Part shown: positions 11,610 through 22,159 of the stretch, piece by piece
Numbering within the stretch: position 1 is the stretch's first letter
Layout of the letters: the number at the start of each line of letters is the position of its first letter
DNA from: Wurfbainia villosa
Lineage: Eukaryota; Streptophyta; Magnoliopsida; Zingiberales; Zingiberaceae
Reading direction: 5' to 3'
DNA length: 64,000 nt
NCBI GenBank assembly: GCA_025175895.1
Contig: CM045987.1
Span: 31,894,113 to 31,958,112, forward strand
Notes under the pieces: generated by a model
Told to the model about the DNA's origin: nothing
Seen by the model: the letters and a program-made list of their open reading frames with translations, nothing else
The model's database searches: none
Program-made: the position numbers and the translations under genes

Positions 11610-12090
11610 ATGCTTAAGTCAGATAGGGACTTAGAAGAAAGAAAGAATGCATTCAATGTAGTAAAAATTAATTGAGAAGAAGAAGAAGAGGAGAACCCCT
11701 TTCTTTACTTTCGTGGTTCTTATATAGCAGCTTGCATACCACCTCGTCAACAAACTTATCCACCTTTCATATTTCTTAGAGCACAGTTAGAGAACGAACA
11801 CACTGCACAGAACCTCTATATGCTCTGACATATTTCTTCTTTGCCATATATTGATGAGACCAGAATATTTCAGGTGGGTCATCATGTATTTCATACAGGT
11901 TGAGTGTCCGAGAGCGAGATCTGAGAGAAAAGATGAGGCTTGGGAAGAGTCGCATACATGCGTTGCATGCATGCACTCAAGAAGGGTTACATTCGAAAAG
12001 AGCTACCTGTGTGCCTCAAGAAGAGTCGCATGCATGTGTTGCATGCTTACCTCGGGAAAAACTACCTGTATGTGCTGCATGCCTGCCTCA
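11610..12090. repeat. Centre of the inverted repeat, with a short duplication
   Basis: No credible gene. At 11945-12090 a unit of about 70 bp containing GCATGCATG and CTACCTGT-type phrases is present about twice in degenerate form. The two overlapping small ORFs here follow this repeat. Confidence 0.45.
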
Positions 12091-12224
12091 GAGGGTCGTT
12101 GTCAGAGTACCAATGACATCCTTTGACCTATGTTGACTTTTACAGGAGAAGGGGATTACCGTTGTGGCCATGAGAATCCACTCTCTCCCAAGGACTTGAT
12201 GAAAGGGATACAAAAAGTGACCGC
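12091..12224 (-). repeat. Inverted repeat, right arm
   Basis: Reverse-complement partner of 11475-11609, ending ACAAAAAGTGACCGC. The stretch 12225-12399 after it has no recognisable feature and leads into the 158-bp array. Confidence 0.6.
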
Positions 12225-12399
12225 ATCAGTTGATGTCGTCTGTGGAAAACTATGAGCAAGATGTTGAGACAGTAATTGCATCAGATTTGATATTCGCCAC
12301 ATCATTCCATGTGATGACGGGCATGCAATTAAGCTCTAGGATTGGCTTCGCGGTGATGTTGTGTTGTTGGGGTTTCCCTCTAGTCTTCTTTCCCGACCA

Positions 12400-13188
12400 T
12401 TTGGTTGGGTTGCTTCTCTCAGCTTGAGGTGTTTCCTCTCCATGATGACTTCCATATTTCACCCTTCAGTGAATGTGTCCTTGGATTACTTTAACCAAGG
12501 AATATGTGATATATTTACTCCAAGGGTCTTATCATCCCCAAGCAAACGGGCGCAATGTTTGGTTGGGTTGCTTCTCTCAGCTCGAGGTGTTTCCTCTCCA
12601 TGATGACTTCCATATTTCACCCTTCAGTGAATGTGTCCTTGGATTACTTTAACCAAGGAATATGTGATATATTTACTCGAGGGTCTTATCATCCCCAAGC
12701 AAACGGGCGCAATGTTTGGTTGGGTTGCTTCTCTCAGCTCGAGGTGTTTCCTCTCCATGATGACTTCCATATTTCACCCTTCAGTGAATGTGTCCTTGGA
12801 TTACTTTAACCAAGGAATATGTGATATATTTACTCAAAGGGTCTTATCATCCCCAAGCAAACGGGCGCAATGTTTGGTTGGGTTGCTTCTCTCAGCTCGA
12901 GGTGTTTCCTCTCCATGATGACTTCCATATTTCACCCTTCAGTGAATGTGTCCTTGGATTACTTTAACCAAGGAATATGTGATATATTTACTCCAAGGGT
13001 CTTATCATCCCCAAGCAAACGGGCGCAATGTTTGGTTGGGTTGCTTCTCTCAGCTCGAGGTGTTTCCTCTCCATGATGACTTCCATATTTCACCCTTCAG
13101 TGAATGTGTCCTTGGATTACTTTAACCAAGGAATATGTGATATATTTACTCCAAGGGTCTTATCATCCCCAAGCAAACGGGCGCAATG
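12400..13188. repeat. 158-bp tandem array, five near-identical units
   Basis: Units begin TTTGGTTGGGTTGCTTCTCT at 12400, 12558, 12715, 12873 and 13031; the second lacks one base. The units are almost identical, so amplification or homogenisation is recent compared with the decayed neighbours. One reading frame across a unit junction contains YHPQANGR, like the end of a retroviral integrase core; this may be chance or a captured fragment. Recurrent ORFs over the array are periodic artefacts. Confidence 0.95.
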
Positions 13189-13357
13189 AATGTGTCCTTG
13201 GATTACTTTAATCAAGAAAAATGTGATATCTAAACTCAAAGGGTCTTATCATCCCAAGATAAAGTGGTGCAATGGATGTGTCCTTAGATTACTTTAACCA
13301 ATGAAAATGTGATATCTGTACTCAAGGGGTCTTATCATCTCAAGGCAAAGTGGCACT
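13189..13357. repeat. Two diverged partial units of the 158-bp repeat
   Basis: Two copies of about 84 bp each (from TGTGTCCTTGGATTACTTTA to GGTGCAATG), clearly related to the second half of the 158-bp unit but more diverged, at the edge of the array as expected for satellites. The stretch 13358-13496 has no feature I recognise. Confidence 0.85.
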
Positions 13358-13496
13358 GGTGCGTGTTTAAGGACTTTCTCTTTCATAATTATCCATATTA
13401 GATTTGTCATTCAATAACTGTGAAAAAAAATGATACCTGTTGATTATTTAGCTTCTCATAATTATTACCTAAGTATATTTCTCGTTGTCCCTCTCG

Positions 13497-13745
13497 CCCG
13501 ATCACATGGCCAGGATGAGCTCTCTCTTCTAGCCACGTGGCCAAGATGAGTTCTCTCTTCTAGGCGCATGACCTAGATGAGCTCTTTCTCGCTCGACTGC
13601 ATGGTCAGGATGACCTCTCTCTTCCGGTCAAATGGCCTAGATGAGTTTTTTTCTCTCTTTCCGATCGATTGACCGGGATGAGCTCTTTCTTGCATGACCA
13701 CTCGGTCAGGATTCATTCTTTCTCTCGACTAATCAGCTAAGATGG
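13497..13745. repeat. ~32-bp degenerate tandem repeat
   Basis: About seven or eight units on the theme GATGAGCTCTCTCTTC...ATGGCCAG, with GATGA at about 13513, 13545, 13576, 13609, 13640 and 13678. Confidence 0.8.
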
Positions 13746-15015
13746 TATTCTTCTTATTATTCCTTTGACGAAGTATAACGGGGAGTAGTGGAGTTCTTAT
13801 TCGGTCTGCCCGAGATATTCTTTTTATTATGTCTCCGACAGAGCACAACGGAGAGGAGCGGAGTTCCTATTCGACCCAATCGAGGTATTCTTTTTATTAT
13901 TCCCCTTACATAGTGTAGCGGGGAGGAGCGGAGTTCCTATTCTGTCCGGAAGAGGTATTATTTTTATTATGCCTTTGATAGAGCACAACGGTGAGGAGCG
14001 GAGTTCCTATTCGGCTCAATTGAGGTATTCTTTTTATTATGCCCCTAGCAGAGTGCACTGGGGATGAACGGAGTTCATATTCGATCTGATAGATGTATTA
14101 TTTTTATTATGCCTTCGATAGAGTGCAACAGAGAAAAACGGAGTTCCTATTTAGCCCGATCGGGGTATTCTTTTTATTATGCCCCTGATAGAGCACAGCG
14201 GGGAGGAGCGGAGTTCTTATTTGGCCCGACAAAGGTATTCTTTTTATTATGCCTTCGATAGAGTGCAACGGGGAGGAGCAGAGTTTCTATTCTTCCCGAC
14301 CAAAATATTCTTCTTAGTATTCCCCCGACAGAGTGCAGTAGGGAGGAGCAAAGTTCTATGAGGCTCGACCGAGATATTTTTTTTATTATTCCCATGATAG
14401 AGTGCAGTGGGGAGAAACGGAGTTCTATTTGGCCCGACCGAGGTATTCTTTTTATTATTCTCCTGATAGAGTGCAGTGAGGAGGAGCGGATTTCGTTCTT
14501 CCCGGATGAGATATTCTTTTTATTATTCCCCCGATTGAGTGCAATGGGGCAAGAGCAAAGTTCTATGCAGCTCGGCCAAAGTATTCTTTTTATTATTCTC
14601 CTGATAGAGTGCAGCGGAGAGGAGTAGAGTTCTATTCTTCCTGGTCGAGGTATTCTTTTTATTATCCCCCCAAAAGAGTGTAGCGTAGAGGAGTGGAGTT
14701 CTATGCGGTATGACTAAGATATTTTTTTTATTATTTCCCCGATAGAGTGCAACGGAGAGGAACTGAGTTCTATGCAACTCGGACGAGATATTCTTTTTAT
14801 TATTGTCCCGATAGAGTGTAGCAGGGAGGGGTGGAGTTCTATTCTTTCCGACTGAGATATTCTTTTTATTATTCTCCCGATAGAGTGCAATGGAGAGGAG
14901 CGGAGTTCTATTTTATCCAACTGAGGTATTCTTCTTATTATTCCCCTGATAGGGTGTAGTGGGAAATAGCATAGTTCTATTCAGTTCGATCGAGGTATTT
15001 TTTTTATTATTCCTC
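13746..15015. repeat. 70-bp tandem array, about 18 units
   Basis: TTTTTATTAT recurs every 68-70 bp (13821, 13891, 13961, 14031, 14101, 14171, 14241 and so on). Each unit also has a GATAGAGTGCA...GGGGAGGAGCGGAGTTC block and a CCGAGGTATTC junction. Units differ by several bases each. Small ORFs on both strands here are repeat by-products. Confidence 0.95.
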
Positions 15016-15552
15016 CGAACCTGAGAAGCGGGATGGGCTTTGTCCATCCGAGGTAATTCATAAGCCCTTGACCCTGCTGGAGTGCGTCAAAGAAATATCA
15101 TTTCCCCTGAACTTGAGAAACGGGGTGGACTCTGTTTATATGAAGCAATTCGTAAGTCCTCGACCCAGCTGAAGTGCATCGAAGACCCCCAAAATTGAGA
15201 AGTAAGGTGGACTTTGCCCATTCGAGGCAATTCGTAAGCCCTCGGTCTGACTGAAGTGCATCAAAGAAGTAGCATTTCCCCCAGACTTGAGAAGCGGGAT
15301 GGAATCTACCCATCCGAGATAATTCGTAAGTCCTCAGCCCAGCTGGAGTGCATCGAAGAAGTATCATTCCTTTGGACTTGAGAAGCGGGATGGACTCTGT
15401 CCATCCGAGCTAATTCGTAAGCCTTCAACTAGGCTAGAGTGCATCGAAGAAATATCATTTCCCCTTGACTTGAGAAGCAGGATGAATTCTGTCCATCCGA
15501 GGTAGTTCGTAAGTCCTTCGCCTGGCTTGAGTCCTTTTGTATGAAGAGTTAT
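15016..15552. repeat. 92-bp tandem array, six units
   Basis: The CGAGGTAATTCGTAAG phrase recurs at 15055, 15147, 15229, 15321, 15412 and 15504 (period 91-92, one unit 82). Each unit also carries CTTGAGAAGCGGGATGGACT and GGAGTGCATCGAAGAA. Confidence 0.93.
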
Positions 15553-16735
15553 ATTCATCCTGACAGGGAGAAGTGCCTACGAAACATTGTATTTGATCTG
15601 ATAGGGAGAAGCGACCATGAAGCATTAGACTTGGCTTGACAAGGAGAAGTGGCCACGAAGCGTTGGACTTGGCCAGATAGGGAGAAGCAACCACAAAGTG
15701 TTGTATTCAGCATGAAAGGGAGAAGCAACGATGAAGCGTTGGAGTTGGCCTGACAGGGAGAAGCGACCATGAAGCATTATATTTGGCCTGATAGGGAGAA
15801 GCGACCATAAAGTGTTGAATTTGACTTGATAGGGAGAAGCGACTACGAAGCATTGTACTTGGCCTGATAGTGAGAAGTAGCCACCAAGCATTGTATTCGG
15901 CATGATAGGGAGAAGCGGTCACGAATCATTGGACTCGACCTAATAGGGAGAAGTAACCATGAAGTGTTGTATTCGACCTGATAGGGAGAAGTGACTATGA
16001 AGCTTTGTACTCGGCCTGATAGGGAGAAGTGGCTACGAAGCATTGGACTCGATTTGACAAGAAGAAGCGATCATGAAGCATTGTATTTATCTTGATAGGG
16101 AGAAGCGACTACGAAGCATTAGAGTTGGCTATTGTTGTAGTCAGCTTGATATGGAGAAGCAACCATGAAGCATTGGACTCAACCTAACAGGGAGAAGCAG
16201 CCACAAAGCATTGTATTTAGCCGATAGGTAGAAGTGACCACAAAGCGGTGGTCTCGGCCTAACAGGGATAAGTGGCCACAAAGCGTTGGACTTGGCCTGA
16301 CAAGGAAAAGTGGCCACGAAGCATTGGACTCAGCCTGACAAGGAGAAGCACCCAGAAGCATTATATTTAACATGATAGGGAGAAGCGACCATGAAACGTT
16401 GAATTCGTCTTGACAGGGAGAAGCGACCACGAAGCATTGGGCTTGGCCTGACAGGGAGAAGCAGCCATGAAGTGTTGTATTTGGCCCGATAGGGAGAAGT
16501 GATCACGAAGCATTGAATTCGACTTGACAGGGAGAAGAGACCATGAAACATTGTACTCAAGATGACAGGGAGAAATGACCACAAAGCATTGTATTCATCT
16601 TGATAGGGAGAAGCGACCATGAAGCGTTGGACTCGACCTGAAAGGAGAAGCGACCATAAAGTGTTAGACTCAGTCTAACAGGGAGAAGTGATCACGAAGT
16701 GTCATACTCGTCCTAACAAGGAGGAGCGACCACAG
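15553..16735. repeat. 38/39-bp tandem array, about 30 units
   Basis: AGGGAGAAGCGACCATGAAGC-type units, with AGGGAG at 15565, 15603, 15641, 15679, 15717 and onward. The period is close to 38-39, nearly a multiple of three, which is why the minus strand shows overlapping repetitive ORFs (SLSGQVQ-, MVASPYQ-like); I do not regard them as genes. Confidence 0.95.
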
Positions 16736-17392
16736 TGCATTGTTATGTGGCAAAGTATATTATTCGCCCCGTCGAGGCCATTCGTAAGCCTTTCCCTCGA
16801 CTCGAGTCCTTTTATATGGAGTGTTATTATGGAGCAGAGTATTTCACTAGCTCCGTCGAGGCCATTCATAAGCCCTCCACCTGGCTCAAAGTTTTTTTAT
16901 ATAGATCATTGTTATGAAGCAGAGTATTTCACTCACCCTATCGAGGTCGTTCGTAAGCCCTCCGCTTGGCTCGAGTTATTTTATATGAAGTGTTGTTATG
17001 GAGCTGAGTATTTCACTCGCCCCGCCGAGGCCATTCATAAGTCCTCTACTCGGCTCAAGTTCTTTTTATACGGATCATTGATATGGAGCGGAGTATTTTA
17101 CTCGCCCCACCAAGGTCGTTCTAAGCCCTCCATCCAACTTGAGTTCTTTTATATGGAGCATTGTTATGGAGTAGAGTATTTTACTCGCCCCACCGAGGCC
17201 ATTCGTAAGTCCTCCGTCCGACTCGAGTTCTTTTATATGGATCATTGTTATGGACCAGAGTATTTCACTCGCCTAAGCGAAAGTCGTTAAGTAAACCCTT
17301 CACTGATTCGAGTTTTTTTATATGAATCGTTGTTATGGAGCAGAGTATTCCATCGCCCCATTGAGGCCGTTCGTAAGTCCTTCGCCCGACTC
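16736..17392. repeat. ~84-bp tandem array, eight units
   Basis: CCGAGGCCATTCGTAAG recurs at 16789, 16863, 16948, 17032, 17117, 17200, 17286 and 17368. Units also hold TTTTATATGGA and GTTATGGAGCAGAGTATTTC. A 200-codon plus-strand ORF over it reflects the near-three-fold period. The array stops exactly where homology to the TR-GAG 2 LTR starts. Confidence 0.93.
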
Positions 17393-18199
17393 GATATCAG
17401 TCGACTGGTCCAAGTCGACTGTTAGTTTACTGATGTTCGGCTAGGATTTGTGGCCTATCAGTCAACTGCCAAGGGTTGACAATCGACTGGTCCACCATCA
17501 TTCGACTGCCAAGGAATGACAGTCGACTGCTATAAGTGGACGCAATCGTAGAACCTCCCGTAGCCGACTAATTAGTCGGCTACGCAGGCACCAGTCGACT
17601 ACCAATTGTGGCAGTCGACTGCCCCGTGTGCCATTGGATGATGACGACTGTGAAACAGGCTTAGTCAGAAGTCGTTGGAGGCGGTCCATTATAGCGGCAG
17701 TCGACTGCTAGCATGCAACAGTCAACTGTTGCATATCCAACGGAAAGAAATCCCTCTTCTCTATAAAAAGAGGGCTTGGGAGCCTTAGAGAGATTAATGC
17801 TTACACTCCTAATCATACTCTAAGGGCTCCCACATTTTCTAAGTGCTTCTACTCCTTTCTTCTCTATTCCTACTCTTATTATCTTGTGAGAAGAGGAGTT
17901 GGTGTAAGAAGGTTTTTCTCCACCTTGTTTGAGCTAAAGGAGAAGTTTAGTGGATTGGTTGAGGGAGTGATCCGCCTAACGGATCGTCGTGGATTAGTGG
18001 CAAAGGTCGTGAACCACATTACATCGATTGTGTTTGTATTGCTCTCTTTATTTTTTTTAGCTTTAATTGTGTTCTTGTTAGTTGTATTATTTTTATTCCA
18101 CTATGCTAACAAGAATGTAGACAATCAATAACAAGGAAGTCCATCGAGCGTCAATTAGGCTATTCAACCCCCTTTTAGGCGGGTCATCGATCCCCAATA
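17393..18199 (+). repeat. 5' LTR of TR-GAG 2, truncated at its 5' end
   Basis: Homologous to 43752-44524 of the 3' LTR; the first 548 bp of the LTR (matching 43204-43751) are missing. It contains a cluster of CAGTCGACTG palindromes (17395-17715) and a TATA box. It ends CCCCAATA where the 3' LTR has CCCCAACA. Confidence 0.88.
17761..17769 (+). promoter_or_regulatory. TATA box in the TR-GAG 2 5' LTR
   Basis: CTATAAAAAG between two short CT/GA-rich stretches; present at the same LTR position in the 3' LTR (44083). Confidence 0.6.
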
Positions 18200-18201
18200 A
18201 G

Positions 18202-18217
18202 TGGTATCAAAGCCAAG
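18202..18217 (+). other. Primer binding site of TR-GAG 2
   Basis: TGGTATCAAAGCCAAG, a tRNA-Met-type site with one change (CAAAG for CAGAG), just after the 5' LTR. Confidence 0.8.
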
Positions 18218-18259
18218 TAGCTTGTCAATGGACTCATCGTCGCAACAAGCACAACAACA

Positions 18260-19128
18260 ATGGCCGGTATGAACTTCCACCCACCAAAGTTTGAAGGTGA
18301 TTTCTCATGGTGGAAGAAGAGAATGGAGGTATTTTTCGAAACCAACTTCGATATAATGTTATTTATGGAAAGTGGTTTCGAGATACCTAGGGATTAAGAA
18401 GGAAAGCCAATTGAAAAATCAAGATGGACCAAGAAGCAAAAGGAGGAGCACTTAGCAAATTCGAAAGTCAAGCATCTTCTCTTCAACGTGCTTCCTCAAT
18501 AAGAGATTAATCGAATAGGAGAATGCTCGAGCATCAAGGAGATGTGGGACAAGCTAATTGAGCTTCACGAGGGCACATCCGAAGCAAAATTAGCAAGAAG
18601 AGATCTTCTCCGATCTCAACTCAATAACATCAAACTAGACAAAGGAGAAAAGGTATTGTCTTTACATTCTAGATTTAAATAAATTATTAATGATTTGTCT
18701 AGTGTAGGGGAAAAGTTATCCAACCGGTACATGATAATGAAAGCAATTGATGCATTCCCCCGATATTCAAAATGGAGCTCCATGGTGGACTCCTACATCT
18801 CAAGGAATCTACAGGTTAGTACTTTAGAAGAATTCTTTTCAACCATGGAACTTCACAAAACTCGCCTTGAAGGAATAGTTGAGGAACCAAGCACTAAATC
18901 AAGAAGAGTAGCACTAGTAGCAAACAAAGGGAAGAAGGAGATCACACCCTCCTCATCGGATGATGACTCTCACTCTTCGATGGACACCGATGAAGAGGTG
19001 TGTATAGTAAGAAAGGTAAGACGTTCTTTAAAAAGTTTTAAATTTAACAAATCTAATGATAGGAGATGACCTAGGAAGATCATATGCTACAATTGTCAAG
19101 GAAAAGAACATATGAGGGATGAGTGTCC
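18260..19128 (+). pseudogene. gag: gag of TR-GAG 2, 5' part
   Basis: Starts at the ATG at 18260 (MAGMNFHPPKFEGDFSWWK), a typical start for copia Gag of the UBN2 group. The whole stretch stays in one frame but has four in-frame stops (near 18398, 18500, 18681 and 19067). The capsid region includes EMWDKLIELHEGT; the segment 18695-19069 is an open stretch ending in an acidic, serine-rich part. The CCHC knuckle CYNCQGKEHMRDEC lies at about 19087-19126, and the Angela-like element inserted immediately after it; gag resumes at 41498. Too many stops to be functional. Confidence 0.85.
19124..19128. other. Target duplication TGTCC, left copy
   Basis: Matches 41493-41497 on the other side of the Angela-like element and shows that this was one integrase-mediated insertion. 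Confidence 0.9.
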
Positions 19129-21295
19129 TGTTGGGTTTCGCCGACACCGCGACAATTGTGTGTTCGAACATGTTTCGTAAACATGTGCACAGCGGAAGAA
19201 TTAAAAGCAATAAATCTAATTTATTATAACTCACACATCACACGCATGCAAGATACAACATGTGTAGACATAATCGCAGTTATACCTGACGTATCACGTG
19301 CAGCGGGAATGATATCAACCGGAGTGACTCTCGCTAGAATCACCTCTATCTGTATCCACGCTGAGTATCGTCGGGATGGCTTCACAAAGCCACAAGCCTC
19401 ATCTTCGCAAAAGTCACTAGCCTCAAGTCGAAGACGATGTGATCCGAGAGACGATCACAATCCGAATAAAAAATTCGGATCCAAAAATTGAGTTTGGCAA
19501 ACTCACTTCTCGGAAGCGGTTTTCGTCAACCGATTGACGAAAACTCAACCCTCCACCTATGAGGATTGTCGGAGAACCAATCCCCGGAAAATAAGTCACT
19601 ATCGGAGCGCAAAACGCCGTCCAAATGACCTCTCCACAAAGAGGAGAACAAGCTGTCCAGAATCTGGACAGCTTGTTTAGTGGAAGATATGGTCGACTGC
19701 TCCTTGGTCGCCGGTGGCCAATGGAGGATGGCCGGAGGAGTCGTCGGTGGCTGGTGGGTGGCCAGCGGCGAGGAGAAGGCAACAATAAAGTTGGGTGGCA
19801 ACCAACTTGGGCGGCTAGAGCAAGGAAGAAGAGGAGAAGGTGGCTAGGGTTTCCAAAACCCTTGAACCAATTAATTCTCCACGAAAAACCCTTAAGCTAT
19901 GTTTTATAGAGAACACATTCTCCTAACGGTTATTGGTTCATAATCAAAACCCATTAACCCACTCCAATAACTTAAGTTAAAATAATCCAAACCGTATTGG
20001 TCTATTTTAAGTTAAAACGAACCGAACCAACTTTAGTTCATTCGTTTAAAACAAACCAAACCACTTTAGTTTATTTTTCACCATTGGATTAGAACCAAAT
20101 CAATTTGGTTCATCCATTATGTCTTCATAAGACTCGACCCATCCATGCTTCTGTTGCGACTGAAACGATTTCATGCTCGCTCCTTGTTTGATCTAACCAA
20201 ACCTAGTTTCTCTCGATCTAAGAATCTCATTCTCAAGCTTGTTTTAAATCCTTCGGATTACGCTCGTTGTGCGTGTGACCAAATAGGTTCCCGATTTATG
20301 TTGGTCATCTATAATTAACCATTAATTATAGAATGATCATGAGTGACACCTAGTAGTACATCATGATCCCCAATTAACCAGAAAATCAACGGTTGATTCC
20401 AGAACCATTTCTGAATCCCTTCAGCAGCTATAATGAATCGTGCTCTGTTCCCTTCATGCATCTTATACCCACTTGGTTCAGGATATGGTCTATAGTGTCA
20501 GTCCCCACTAGGTTGACTATATCACACCTAGTCCAAGTATCATTTCCTCATCCTATAGATTCTAGTTACTGCACATGTATCCAAGAGTACCTTACTCGAA
20601 ACATGTAATGCTTTTGCCAAAGACTTTAGTAACAATTCGACGAGAGGCCATGAGTATACATCTCCTTGTAAGGAGTGGTGAATCCTTTATAGGCTATTCA
20701 AACACCTTTAGGTATTTCGTCTTATACCCAATCATCTCGGGTCCATATCTCCTTGGAGATGCTTGCTTAAGATGTCAAAGTATAAGTCTCTATGACCAAG
20801 ATGACTTGAATACCGCAAGTCAAAGGAACATCGCACTTAAGCTGCAGTAAGAACTTTATTGACATATCCATATATGTAGAGAACCATATGAAGTCTAACA
20901 GCTGGTCACTCCAACGAACTAGTTACCATAATTAGCATCCACGATTAACTCTGGATATCACAATGTCTCCAGTCAGTGAGAATCAGCTGCTTGGATAGAC
21001 CAAAGAGTATACCTCGTGCTAGTCTCAACAGAATCTATGGCGTCTGAATTCATCAATTCATCGACTAGGGATAATTCAATACACCACAATTACACATGTA
21101 GAGATACTCACTAGTTGTGATCCAATCACAAATTCTCTCATGATGTGAATCATATTGCGGACATTCAGTAAATGAGTTTAAGATCCAATCAAATACATGA
21201 AAACATGTATACTCAAATAGTGAATCTTCATTTATCAAATAAATGGTTCAACCATAAGGCGATTGCCTTAAGACACCTCTCATATATAATTAACA
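19129..21295 (-). repeat. 3' LTR of the Angela-like element
   Basis: About 2.17 kb, plus-strand ends TGTTGGG...TTAACA. It matches 26226-27280 plus 40338-41492 and the solo LTR 28469-30651. Compared with the 5' LTR it lacks about 33 bp near 19279. The two small ORFs inside it read different frames of the same LTR and are not genes. Confidence 0.9.
19902..19911 (-). promoter_or_regulatory. TATA box of the Angela-like LTR
   Basis: Minus-strand CTCTATAAAACATAG. The same site is at 27036-27045 and, in shorter form, at 29261-29270 in the other LTR copies, which supports a promoter role. Confidence 0.55.
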
Positions 21296-22159
21296 GACTC
21301 CCACTTGGCTTAATGTCAATCGCCACGGTATCCAATACCATAAGCTCTAACATGACCCTTAAACTTACTTTGAGGTAAGGCCTTAGTTAAAGGGTCCGCT
21401 AAGTTCCTTTCAGTGGGAATCTTCTCGATTTGTATTTCCTTTCTACTTATGATCTCTTTGATTAAATGAAAGCGGTGAAGCACATGTTTGGATCATTGAT
21501 GAGACCACATCAAATTCAAAGACGAACTTCTTGATCCAAACTGCTTCCTTTGCTGCTTCCAAAGCTGCAATGTATTCTGCCTCAGTGGTAGAATCCACTA
21601 TAGTGTCTTGCTTGTAACCTTTCCAACTTATTTTGCCTCCATTCAAGGTAAATACGTAACCAAACTGAGACCTGGAATCATCCTTGTATGTGTGGAAGCT
21701 AGCATCCGTATACCCACGTATTACCATATCACCTTCTCCATATATTAGGAACATATCCTTAGTTTTTCTTAAGTACTTAAGGATTGTCTTAACAACCACC
21801 CAATGATCCATTCCTGGATCAGACTGATATCTGCTCGTGACACTCAGGGTATACGATACATCGAGCCTCGTACATAACATAACATACATGATAGATCCTA
21901 TTGCGGATGCATAGGCAATCTTAGTCATGCAAATCCTCTCGTCTTTTGTGAGTGGACACATAGACTTCGAAAGGTGTATCCCATGCCTGATGGGAAGGAA
22001 ACCTTTCTTAGATTCCGACATGCTAAACCTCTTTAGCACTCGGTCTATATATGTAGACTGCGAAAGACCAAGTAATCGATTTGATCTATCCCTATAGATC
22101 TTAATCTCGAAGATGTAGGTTGCTTCTCCCAGGACTTTCATGGAGAACGTCTTAGACAA
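21296..22159 (-). pseudogene. pol: RNase H and 3' end of reverse transcriptase, Angela-like pol
   Basis: Ribonuclease H end of the copia polyprotein, which removes the RNA template during reverse transcription. Open from 22159 to 21443 on the minus strand, with the connection region (MKVLGEATYIFEIKIYRDR), the IGSIMYVMLCTRLDVSYTLS segment and the RNase H hallmarks GYTDASFHTYKDDSRSQFGY and STTEAEYIAALEAAKEAVW. The last part (to about 21300) is frameshifted but shows the usual end-of-pol sequence. A polypurine tract (minus-strand AAGTGGGAGTC) overlaps 21296-21310 just before the LTR. It is separated from upstream pol by a TAG where this family has Trp. Confidence 0.88.

Noticed and set aside
12361..13076. 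Repeated ORFs in the 158-bp array
   Set aside because: Periodic copies of one non-coding unit; 158 is not a multiple of three and the frame rotates.
15098..16620. A ladder of minus-strand ORFs with repeated MVASPYQ/SLSGQVQ peptides
   Set aside because: They arise from the 38/39- and 92-bp tandem arrays, whose near-three-fold periods keep frames open. No start context or domain.
16688..17290. 200-codon ORF resembling a repeat protein
   Set aside because: It covers the 84-bp array (28 codons per unit). Units are degenerate without codon-position bias, so a coding role is unlikely.
12400..17392. CRISPR array
   Set aside because: Units abut directly or vary throughout, there are no constant repeats with unique spacers and no cas genes, and the DNA is plant nuclear.
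19423..19909. ORFs of 90-120 codons in the Angela-like LTR
   Set aside because: They recur in each LTR copy with different breaks, overlap in both strands and have no domain; the LTR's GC-rich part explains them.
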